Assembly: GCA_018806985.1 (NCBI GenBank)
Contig: JADANN010000365.1
Coordinates: 1,474,001 to 1,538,000 of the forward strand
DNA: 64,000 nt
Reading direction: 5' to 3'
Source: Angiostrongylus vasorum
Lineage: Eukaryota; Nematoda; Chromadorea; Rhabditida; Metastrongylidae
Shown here piece after piece: positions 54,779 through 64,000 of the stretch. Positions within the stretch are counted from its first letter, which is position 1. The number at the start of each line of letters is the position of its first letter. Both the position numbers and the translations under genes were made by a program. A model generated the notes under the pieces. It did no database searches, had not been told where the DNA came from, and saw nothing but the letters and a program-made list of their open reading frames with translations.

Positions 54779-55585
54779 ATGAAGCTGTTAATGGGTGCAC
54801 TCGTCTATGTTATCCTTTTTGGTTCGTATTACGACTATCCGTTCCTTTTTCTGCAAACATCTTCACATTCTGATTTTGTACAAGTAGAAATCATTCGCAG
54901 CAATTTTGTAACAAACACCAGCTGTTACATTAAAGGTGGTAACTGTTTGCGTTAACCTTTTCAGTACTGTTCCCATTTTCAACGGAGCAGGCGTTAGACA
55001 CCTTCAATCGCAATGAAGAATTCGCTGGTGGTCGTTCCTATCCACTCTTCGGTTTTCAAAAAAAGTGGTCAAGATTAGAACCCAGCATCAGGTGGGATGA
55101 TGAGAACGCTGACATTGTTTCTAACATTGTAACGGCGACTGGCAGTTTCCAGGTTTGTCAAACGGACACAGCAACAGAACTACGGCGGCCAATAGCATGG
55201 CGTTGTTGTCTTTAAGACAGCTCTATGGAAATACCTATATTTGCATCCAACATTGTAAGGAAAGACGTTATGTTATCCATTAATTGCGTTTACCGTTTTC
55301 AATATTTCTATTCTAATATCGTGGATAAATATTATGATTACGTTGTTGACCCTTCACGAAAGAGGAGCATTATTTTTACTACGCACGGGGACCGGCTCAA
55401 AAGTGTTCGTTATACCCGTACCTCTGATGTCCGGCGCCACAGATCTCAAGGTTCCAGTGACCGGACCAGGAAAGCTTTTCGCCACATTTAGTGTTTTAGA
55501 AGAAACTGTTTGTCATACGAGTTTATTCGTCAGTCGTTCACTACTTTTTCACATTTGTAGGAAAATGAATAAAGTTCGAGGGTAA
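54779..55585 (+). CDS. Candidate small secreted-protein gene, three exons
   Basis: Exon 1 (54779-54821) encodes MKLLMGALVYVILF; exon 2 (from 54965, after CTTTTCAG, joining in phase) continues VLFPFSTEQALDTFNRNEEF then GGRSYPLFGFQKKWSRLEP, so the first 25 residues form a signal peptide. Exon 2 can end at 55091 (ATCAG|GTGGG) or 55152 (TTCCAG|GTTTGT). The first choice joins in phase to an exon from 55363 reading GALFLLRTGTGSKVFVIPVP, LMSGATDLKVPVTGPGKLFA, FSVLEE, open to 55585. The acceptor there (CACGAAAG) is poor. No cysteine pattern or family is recognised. The signal peptide and first junction are good; the rest is tentative. Confidence 0.4.
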
Positions 55586-56137
55586 CAAATGCAAAACGAT
55601 CTGACTTTACGCGGAACCATACTTTGAGGAATGCTGCGACCGTTATGACTCCGGACGTGCTCATTTTCTTTCCGGCGGTTTATTTAGGTGTGAAAAAGCC
55701 ATTCTGTTTGTAATGACTTCTCTGTAATAGATCAGTAGATTATCGAACACAATTGTTTTACCAACTGCCTGTCATTAAAGGAAGTTCCCCACATATTAGC
55801 GATTTCTAGATAGCTTTTTTTTCCAATGGTTTTGTTTCGTTGACAAGGCGATGTCACTAGTGAAGGGTAGATGCGACACCAGAGATTGTTGCCAGTGAAG
55901 AATGTGCAATAGTGTGTCTTCCGCTGCAGTTTAAAATTGTAGTTCGGTACTAAGGGATACTGTTTCGCTGTGATAAAATTATGAGTCATTGAGGACACCT
56001 CTCCAATGTGGTTCAAAGTTCACAGTGTTTCACCAAGTTTTGTCCTTACAAACAGTTATCAATTCATATTATTACAGACTTTCATGGTGGTTTATTCATG
56101 TGGTCAAAAACATTTGTTTCATAACAGACAATTTACA

Positions 56138-56274
<137 letters not shown>

Positions 56275-56321
56275 CAGAGACACAATTTAGGATTCTTACG
56301 TAGAATCAATTATCTGTACAT

Positions 56322-56611
56322 AAAGGCTAAAAAAATTAGGTTCTCGGCGTGGCGTTGGTCAATCTCTTAGGAATTCTCCATTCACTCGTCCTCACTAGAC
56401 ACCATTAGAGGTCATTCGGTACCTATCTAACCTATACTATTACTCGTGGTAGCTCATAAATTTAGCAACTCAGTACTGGTGTCCTCCTAGAAAGGTCTTG
56501 TACCAATATTCTGATCTCGTAAGGATATGGAAGGCTTAGTGAGCCTGGGACTCGAGATTGATCCTATGTGTATTGCACAGCGCCTCTAACCACTGCATAC
56601 CACTCGCCCTT
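56322..56611 (-). repeat. SINE2 copy
   Basis: Minus orientation: GGTTCTCGGCG..GGTCAATCTCTTAG (3' part), ATGGAAGGCTTAGTGAGCCTGGGAC, then GCGCCTCTAACCACTGCATACCACTCGCCC (head). Confidence 0.8.
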
Positions 56612-56708
56612 AATCGAAATCTATGCATAAGACTTTAAATCATCGTAACTTGTTTCATTGATAAGCTAACGCAAGGTTGTTGCCAATATTTACTCGGCTA
56701 ACGTTTTG

Positions 56709-56870
56709 ATGCGCGTGGGGCAGTGGTCTTAGGCGCCCTACAATACACACGTTGGATCGACTCCCGCACCACTGGCTCACCAAGCCTTCAATTGTTCCAG
56801 GGTGGGCAAATTGGTACCACACTTTTTTGCGAGGGTTCTAGCACTGGCTCGATACGTTGGTAGGCATACC
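56709..56870 (+). repeat. SINE2 copy, 3'-truncated
   Basis: GATGCGCGTGGGGCAGTGG, GGCGCCCTACAATACACACGTTGGATCGAC, CACCAAGCCTTCAATTGTTCC, GGCTCGATACGTTGGTAGGCAT, then unrelated sequence. It faces the minus copy 100 bp upstream, making an inverted pair. Confidence 0.75.
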
Positions 56871-57219
56871 TTGTAAAATAAGGTCTCAATCCGGTTGATG
56901 CCGAAACTATGTAAACTTAATACTTCCTTAGTTTTGCTGTAACGTAAGCTAGCCAAGATTCCGCATAGTCGTGTAGCTCGCTTACTTAGAACTTGGGTGA
57001 CCCTGTTTGCTGAAATAGCAATCCCATTGAGATTGTAATTCGGCACTCAAAAATTCCCACCGCTATACGAAATTTTCTCCTTGAGTGTCTACTGTCTTTC
57101 ATCTTACCATAAGTTCCTTTGATGAGGTCAAAATGGAAATCTAAGGAAATGGTTAGAATTTCCAAGTCTTTACACCAACTACATATGACTTGTGTTTATA
57201 TTGCTAAGCTTAGACGAGG
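56871..57219 (-). other. Unrecognised minus-strand frame
   Basis: About 57046-56870 reads MPNYNLNGIAISANRVTQVL then SKRATRLCGILASLRYSKTK. It is protein-like, without stops, and lies between a SINE2 and Penelope-like sequence, so it may be part of a retroelement. I cannot name it. Confidence 0.3.
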
Positions 57220-57727
57220 TAGATAGAGGTGTTTATTCGTCTAACGTTTCGACGTCTTCGTCTTCAGCAAAATCGATGGCCCTTGTCGATGGTCCACAGT
57301 TGTTGCTCTTCTTGATGGGGCGGCTTCGTCTCGCATCAAACCAGATCTACCTCAGTTGAGCATTTCGAATGATCCATACTCACGTAGGGACGCTCTTTTA
57401 TACAGGGCTGTTGTTGTTGATATGATTATCCGCTGATAATAATTCGTTTATCAACGCATGATCCATATTACAGCAGATTGTATTTTGTTAGTTAGCACAT
57501 AGAGAATAGCAAAACAACAATTTTGAAACCGACCGTCATTTAACCTCGGTACTATAATAATCAACATGTGTTTACAGTTTTGAGGTTACACGAGGTCAAT
57601 TGAGGTGTTTATTCGGCTAGCATTCTGACGTCTTCGTCTTCATGAGAACCGACGATCCTTGTCGATGCTCCACTTGTTTCCCTTCTCGATATGGCGTCTT
57701 TGTCTCACATCGAAGCGGGTGTTCCTC
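57220..57727 (-). mobile_element. Penelope-like or related noncoding repeat, minus strand
   Basis: Contains two units starting GAGGTGTTTATTCG (57227 and 57605) with the block CTGAAGACGAAGACGTCGAAACGTTAG on the minus strand (57235-57275), followed by CATCGACAAGGGCC. The same unit recurs, broken, at 58413-58680, 58780-58870 and 44613-44890. No reverse transcriptase is recognisable. Confidence 0.5.
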
Positions 57728-58005
57728 AGTTGACGCAGTGGTCAAAGGCGCCCTGCAATGCACACATGGGATCAATCCCAGTGCCCATGGTTCACCAAGC
57801 CTTCCGTCCTTCTTGGGTCGGCAAATTGATAGTAGACCAGCCTGGAAGAATAACAGCACTGGCTCGATATATCGGCAGGTTATCGCGAGTGACTGTAAAA
57901 GCCAGATGTGCATTCAGTCACTTCCAAACGATGCTTAATGAAGTCGAATCCATGGTGCATCCGTCTGGGATTGATCAGCGCCAAGAGCTTTATCCTTTTA
58001 TCCTT
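57728..58005 (+). repeat. SINE2 copy
   Basis: TTGACGCAGTGGTCAAAGGCGCCCTGCAATGCACACATGGGATCAATCCC, CACCAAGCCTTCCGTCCTTCTTGGGTCGGC, GGATTGATCAGCGCCAAGAGC, tail TTTATCCTTTTATCCTTTATG. Confidence 0.85.
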
Positions 58006-58138
58006 TATGTTTAAAGCACGTGTCAACGAAGTGTGGTTAGGAGTATTTTGATGTTGGCGGTGTAGAAAATAACCGTCTGGATGTCACTACGAACTCTTGC
58101 ATTGTGTTGCCAGTATCGTTGACGACTTCGTAAGGCTG

Positions 58139-58412
58139 ATGGGCGCGGTAACGTAGTGATCGGAGATACCCTGCAATACACAAGGGATCGATTTCCGTGT
58201 ACCAAATTCACCACGTCTCTCTTTGGTCGGCAAATTGGAACCAGACCTGTAAGCGAGGATAGCGGCACTGGCTCGATACACCGGTAGGCCACCGCAAGTC
58301 ATTGTAAATCCAGATATGAATCCAATTACCTCCAACGATGCTTAGTCAAGTCGAATGCATGGCGGGTCCCTAAGGGACTGATCAACTCCGAAGAGTTTAT
58401 CCTTTATTTGTC
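58139..58412 (+). repeat. SINE2 copy
   Basis: TGGGCGCGGTAACGTAGTGATCGGAG, GGGATCGATTTCC, GGTCGGCAAATTGGAACCAGACCTG, GGCTCGATACACCGGTAGGCC, tail GAGTTTATCCTTTATTTGTCC. Confidence 0.82.
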
Positions 58413-58870
58413 CTTATTAACGTTTCGACGTCTACCTTTCCCTCATAGCCGATGATCCGATTGGATGCCCACCATCGTTCATCTTCTCGTTTTGGTGTAT
58501 TCGTCGTCGCATAGACCTTGGTCTTCTTTAGTGGAGCATCCGTCGAATGAGGCATACTCACCCGGCGATGTTCTTATATATAGGGTTGTTGTTACTGCTA
58601 GTCGTAATATTCCTGTGATAATGCCTTGTCTTTTCAGGACAATCAATCCTTCAGAAGTTGGTATCCTTACTAGCTAGTTCACAGCGTAACAATGTCATTG
58701 TAAACAGGCTTTCATTTACCATCGGGAAAAAAGATCAGTGTGCCTTGTTTCCCTGATAAGCCAATATGAAGTTGTTACCAATATTCATTCGCTTAACGTT
58801 TCTAAGTCTTCGTGTTCTTCAGAGTCGACAAAAATCATTGTCTACCACCAGCCGTCCACTTTCATACAAC
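58413..58870 (-). repeat. Two broken copies of the 57.2-kb repeat
   Basis: 58418-58680 has AACGTTTCGACGTCT..GCCGATGATCC and TTCTTATATATAGGGTTGTTG, both shared with 57240-57420. 58780-58870 has TTAACGTTTCTAAGTCTTCG and TTCTTCAGAGTCGACAAAAATC. Confidence 0.5.
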
Positions 58871-59004
58871 TTGCAACTCGTAACTATACAAAAATACTTT
58901 GGTTGCTGCTTATACTGTAGCTATGATTCCATCGCAGTCGATTTCATTAACTATCACTAAGATCGAGTGCGGTGTGCACCATTTTACTTGTGGAACAAGT
59001 GAAT

Positions 59005-59262
59005 TGAAATAAAGTATAAAACGTTCGGCGTTGGTCAATCCCAGGAATGTCCCAAGCATCCGGCTAGAGATGATTGATTGCAGGTCTGGCTTATAAAATG
59101 GAAAGTGCTAACACAACGTATTAAATCAGTACTGGTAGCCATCCAGACAAGCCTGGTATCATTTCCTGAGCCCCGGAAGAATAGAAGGCTTGGTGAGCCT
59201 GGGACGCGTGATCAAACCTTCGAACACATGTGGATGGCAGTACGCCTTTGCGCCTAACGTAA
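59005..59262 (-). repeat. SINE2 copy, diverged
   Basis: TTCGGCGTTGGTCAATCCCAGG, ATCCAGACAAGCCTGGTATC, AGAAGGCTTGGTGAGCCTGGGACGCG, ACGCCTTTGCGCCTAACG on the minus strand. Confidence 0.7.
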
Positions 59263-59689
59263 CCAGTCGACGGTTTGATCTCCTTCATTAGGGAGTGAGT
59301 TGTAATATATAATAAAAGTCACAAACTTTTTTCAACTTTACGCTTTACGGCCACTTTGTTATTTTGTTTTAACTACAAATAATGAACAAATAGTTTGATG
59401 AACGAGTATTAGAAGCGGCCATGTTCTCTTCAAACATGCCGAAAAATGTGACATACATTTGCGGCGATACATGTTTAAAAAATTCACTTCGAAAAGTAAC
59501 TTGCGCGTTGTCGATGTCAGTATATGGCCAGGAATAATGGAGCAAAGAGGTAGTGTACAAAACGACTTTGTCTTTATCACCTGAACAGAAAGTGTTACCG
59601 ACACAGAATTGAAGAAAACTGTAGGTCCTTGAAATAAGGTTAATACTTGTACTAAGCGCGCTTTTGCTTGTTTATATTATTTTTTATAG

Positions 59690-60026
59690 CTTAGACATAG
59701 AGTCGCTTAATTGGGAGCAAAAGAAATTGCGTGAAGAACGAGGTAAATTAATGCACGAGAATGCCTCTCCAACTGTAAGTTGTCTGATTATGAGTTGTGG
59801 CTGTTTTGGGCGCCACTGTGCCTTTTCACAAGACTTTTTTCACAAAAAGAATGCCTACGGTTTTCAGGCTACAAGATGCTTACTCTAAATCAATATGAAC
59901 TCACTGCTTTGTTAAAGCGTTTATGCTCGCGCATCAAAGACTGAGAAGTTGATAGATTCTGCCAATGAGGATTCAGAACGCCTTAAATGGCAGTTATCCT
60001 TGATCAAGGAAAAAGTCAGCAAATAA
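59690..60026 (+). CDS. Last two exons of a coiled-coil protein (partial or duplicated gene)
   Basis: Exon 59690-59774 (acceptor TTTTTATAG, donor GTAAGT) reads LDIESLNWEQKKLREERGKL then MHENASPT. The next exon, 59940-60026, joins in phase: TEKLIDSANEDSERLKWQLS, LIKEKVSK, stop. Both are charged and heptad-like, the C-terminus of a coiled coil. The stop lies inside an AATAAA (60022-60027). No upstream exons are visible between 59.3 and 59.69 kb. The second exon is present again on the minus strand at about 63782-63868, so the intact gene may lie beyond the right edge and this may be a truncated duplicate. Family not recognised. Confidence 0.5.
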
Positions 60027-60450
60027 ATGCTGCGGAATGTTTATGAGTTTTCCAAAGGATTTTTGCATTTAGTTGCAGGATCGATAAACGGGAAGAATAA
60101 AAGTGGTGGAACAGAGATTTCCTCAGCTATGCTCGGTCTCTAATTTATAGATGTCTGTCTGAAGAGCACATGATTTCTTCACCTTTCCTTATGTTTGTAT
60201 CTTATTGCTCTTTACTTCCAGTATTCCTGTACGTTACAGTTCTCTCATTATTCCACCAATATTTGTCGAATATTACAATTATCATTGCTACCCAGATTTG
60301 ATTTTGGAGACCGTAAATAAACCAACAATTTTCCACCGCGTAGAACTCTCGAGGCATTCTAATTAAACCCAAGAATCCATAAAACGAACCGTAGAAATGA
60401 ATAGCTGGTTATCACACATGATATCACACAGTATTTAAAACCGAGATTTT
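59808..60450 (+). repeat. Left arm of a large inverted duplication
   Basis: Almost identical, in reverse complement, to 63357-64000; the match runs out of the window, so the true arm is longer. Differences seen are single bases such as the T/C run near 60370. The spacer is about 2.9 kb. Confidence 0.92.
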
Positions 60451-61334
60451 AATGTAAGAGAGGCAAATTACCCATCCCATCCATCTGAACTCTGTGCGGT
60501 TGTTCTCCGCATGAAACATTTCACCTTTCTAGGCTCTGGAAAAGACGAACTCGGCTAAAACAGTGAGCTTTTTTCGTCAATGAAGAATGGAGTAACAATC
60601 TCATGTTTGCTCATCGAGAATACAATGAATTGCTTTCCCTACTTTTTTCTTCGGCTTACGTCTAGGTTTTTAAAGTACACACACCTCATGGAACTACAGA
60701 ACAGAGTACTACAGCAAGTTGCAGATTGAATAATTTGTGTTTTACCCAATGAGAGTTTAGCATTCGGTAACATCAGCATACGCTTAAGCTGAAGATTAAG
60801 AATTAACGTCTTCCGAATGACCCAATGTTATTAAAATCTGTTAAAAAAAATCGACTGTCCAGCACTCGACCAGGTGTAATTCTTCCAAAAACACGTGATA
60901 CATTCGACTGCGATAAGTTAACATGACCCGCACTAATTAGTAGATAGTTCGAAAAGGAACCGTGATCAATCAAGATAACCCAGCACTCGACAACGACCAC
61001 CGTTCACAACTGGCAATGCTATCTCATGTGAATTAGCAGTAGCCCTTGGTTGCAGTCACTGTTTATCAAATAAGCAACCTTAGCTACTTTGTTCTATCAG
61101 TTTAGCAACAATTTCTCTTTTCTGTTAAGACAAGTTGCCGAATTTCCTGCTGGATAGCCAATTTTGAATGCCATTTTTTGCACCTATATTTTCTTTTATC
61201 ATAATGGAAAGGCTTCCAGGACAAATAAATGGAATAAAGAACCATTTTCTGTTGTATCACGTTCCTCGTGAGGATCACACACATGAACGACATTAACTCC
61301 CTATCGGGCTCATTTTTATTGGCAAAAATGACGG
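60451..61334. other. No supported feature
   Basis: Spacer of the inverted duplication; no exon or named repeat seen. Confidence 0.4.
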
Positions 61335-61785
<451 letters not shown>

Positions 61786-63184
61786 AGACGAAATTCAATA
61801 CGGCATCATCAATTCTAAAAGAATTCTGTGTAACTATAAAGAAACACTGTGTATTTATTAAATGCTCATACAATTATATGTGCGTGGGACTAATGCTCTG
61901 CTAATTGCTTAGCCTACATGGCTCAGGCGGTGTGTTCTGGTAGTGTTTTCATACAGCAAATAACCATGAAACCCTTTTTGTGTTTAATGTACTCATGTGA
62001 TTGATGTGATAGAATCGGCTACGTGAATCTGTTGCGCTGGTTTGACTCAACTTATGCTGGTGTGTATGATTCTTGCAGATTGCATTTTGATTCGTGCACA
62101 ATATTGAAATCAGATGATTAGAAAGCATATTCGAAGCCTTTTGATTCTTCTCTAGAATATACGCTTCATTTCCACTCCGTTAGACACCAGCGAGCTCTCG
62201 GTTGAAAGCCTTTCTTCATGAACAGTAGGGGTATAAGGACGAAACAAAAATTATGCTGCGCTTCGCGTCATTCAAATAAGTGGAGTTTACCGAGATGCAA
62301 TGACGCTTATCAGCTGCAGCCAAAGACTTTAATTCGCTATCGTTTCCGTCATTCGATAGTTAATTCGATGAGTTTGCAGATGATTCTTAATGCAGATAAT
62401 GTGCAATAGCAGGGGAAGAAAAGAGTGGAGCGTAGAGTATTACAGATGCAGGCTTATTCATAACGGCGGAATGTGCCCCACGTACGTCACCGCGTTCAAA
62501 GCGGACCGCTCCAAAAAAATGAGTGAAAACTGTTGTGTGGTCCGGAATGCTCATGAAGAATAGTCGTCCAGATATCCAGGTATCTAAGTAAGTATGTTGA
62601 ATTTGACAGCAAGAAAATAAAGATGATTAACCAACATCATCCTAAGAGTTGTAAATAGTAGCTTTCGTTAACGGAATCCATATATAATTTTGGAACAAAA
62701 AAGTAAAAAAGAGAGCGCCAAGCAGTTTTTTTGAATCTGGAATTTCAGAAAAGCTCTTGAATAAGGAACATATGCTGTTTTTTCGATAGCCCCCTGATAA
62801 GTTATCGACACTAATGTATAGTAGGTTAAGAGCTTGAAAAACTCATAGAGGAAGTCTTAACTTACGGATGCAAATAGTTTATTAAAATGCTCTTCCAGTT
62901 TGGAGTCTTGTTAATATTCAAGTGCAAAAAAACAGAAGTGAAATATGAATTTCTCACATGTGCATTATCCTGGGAGCTGCAAACTTCAACGATACACGAA
63001 ACGAGGAAACACCGGCCTTTGGCCGGCAGGAATACCACTTGTTCAGTTGCTTTGGCATTTCGTGATACGAGGCTCGACAATGAGCGGCGAAAGAGATGAC
63101 TCGTATGATCTATGAGCACAACATTTCTTCATAATAGAATAAACAAAGTCATACGTTTTGAATACTTATACTATAAAATATGAT
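61786..63184. other. Intergenic; SINE3 end fragment at 62545-62600
   Basis: 62545-62600 carries CGTCCAGATATCCAGGTATC then TAAGTAAGTATG, the SINE3 3' end. Both strands of 62862-63119 are open (85 and 70 aa) around the hairpin CCGGCCTTTGGCCGG at 63009-63023, but no family is recognised. Confidence 0.4.
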
Positions 63185-63338
63185 AAAACGTAAAGCTCTC
63201 GGCGTTAGATCAATCCCTGAGGGAGGCGCCTTGCATTCGACTTCATTAAGCATCGTTTGGAAGTGACTGAATGCACATCTGACCTTTACAGTCACTCGCA
63301 ATAACCTGCCGATGTATCGAACCAGTGCTGTTATTCAA
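63185..63338 (-). repeat. SINE2 copy, truncated at its 5' half
   Basis: AAAGCTCTCGGCGTTAGATCAATCCC, TCGTTTGGAAGTGACTGAATGC, GCCGATGTATCGAACCAGTGCTGTTATTC on the minus strand, then A-rich DNA leading into the inverted-duplication arm. Confidence 0.8.
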
Positions 63339-63356
63339 AAAAATAAAATTAAAATT

Positions 63357-64000
63357 TAAAATCTCGGTTTTAAATACTGTGTGATATCATGTGTGATAAC
63401 CAGCTATTCATTTCTACGGTTCGTTTTATGGATTCTTGGGGTTTTAATTAGAATGCCTCGAGAGTTCTACGCGGTGGAAAATTGTTGGTTTATTTACGGT
63501 CTCCAAAATCAAATCTGGGTAGCAATGATAATTGTAATATTCGACAAATATTGGTGGAATAATGAGAGAACTGTAACGTACAGGAATACTGGAAGTAAAG
63601 AGCAATAAGATACAAACATAAGGAAAGGTGAAGAAATCATGTGCTCTTCAGACAGACATCTATAAATTAGAGACCGAGCATAGCTGAGGAAATCTCTGTT
63701 CCACCACTTTTATTCTTCCCGTTTATCGATCCTGCAACTAAATGCAAAATCCTTTGGAAAACTCATAAACATTCCGCAGCATTTATTTGCTGACTTTTTC
63801 CTTGATCAAGGATAACTGCCATTTAAGGCGTTCTGAATCCTCATTGGCAGAATCTATCAACTTCTCAGTCTTTGATGCGCGAGCATAAACGCTTTAACAA
63901 AGCAGTGAGTTCATATTGATTTAGAGTAAGCATCTTGTAGCCTGAAAACCGTAGGCATTCTTTTGTGAAAAAAGTCTTGTGAAAAGGCACAGTGGCGCCC
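63357..64000 (-). repeat. Right arm of the inverted duplication (continues past the window)
   Basis: Reverse complement of 59808-60450, including the last coiled-coil exon (about 63782-63868, minus) and its flanks. Ends with the window. Confidence 0.92.

Noticed and set aside
57235..57275. Hammerhead ribozyme at CTGAAGACGAAGACGTC-type block
   Set aside because: The core words are present but helix II would overlap the core and helix I strands do not pair, so I do not call it functional.

Overview
The window is repeat-rich, intron-rich nuclear DNA of a nematode, most likely a hookworm-like strongylid. The basis is (i) short exons with GTAAGT/GTAGGT donors and TTTCAG/TTTTAG acceptors, (ii) many decayed RTE-type LINE copies of the kind common in Ancylostoma and Necator assemblies, and (iii) a LIN-2/CASK exon with a nematode-like sequence. 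There are no bacterial operons, rRNA genes or CRISPR arrays. Most long open frames are transposon remnants or dinucleotide repeats read as protein.

Layout. 0-2.1 kb: decayed RTE on the minus strand. 2.88-3.07 kb: one CASK/LIN-2 kinase exon (minus). 3.2-9.2 kb: SINE copies and two copies of a 0.4-kb repeat called SINE3 here; the second has a 14-bp target-site duplication. 9.4-10.4 kb: a 1-kb inverted repeat with a G-rich loop and a hammerhead-like motif, probably Penelope-like. 12.8-14.8 kb: mariner remnant and two SINE2 copies. 15.6-16.0 kb: GC-rich hypothetical gene (minus), divergent from the main gene. 16.9-26.1 kb: a 17-exon LRCH gene (leucine-rich repeats plus calponin-homology domain, about 729 aa). 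Its introns hold SINEs, microsatellites and a DNA transposon.

26.7-39.7 kb: source and copy of a mosaic duplication. 26.66-27.43 kb recurs inverted at 37.09-37.90 kb, fused to a direct copy of LRCH exons 8-12 at 37.90-39.71 kb (pseudogene). Between them lie two mariner remnants, an RTE copy and a compact intronless histone-fold-like gene (34.35-34.76 kb, minus). 39.7-52.3 kb: four RTE copies in alternating orientation, with SINEs between them. 43.7-44.9 kb: a Penelope-like repeat split by SINE1 copies flanked by a 12-bp duplication. 52.4-64 kb: candidate exons of a small secreted protein, CA arrays, seven SINE2 copies, and the 3' end of a coiled-coil gene that recurs inverted at the window edge.

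Three short-element families explain most of the noncoding sequence. SINE1 (about 230-330 bp) and SINE2 (about 280 bp) both have Pol III A-box/B-box-like 5' heads and look tRNA-derived; SINE3 (about 385 bp) ends in AAGT-type repeats. The RTE elements are the natural candidates for mobilising them. Family names SINE1-3 are local labels. Splice sites and homologies were judged by eye; no alignment was run.
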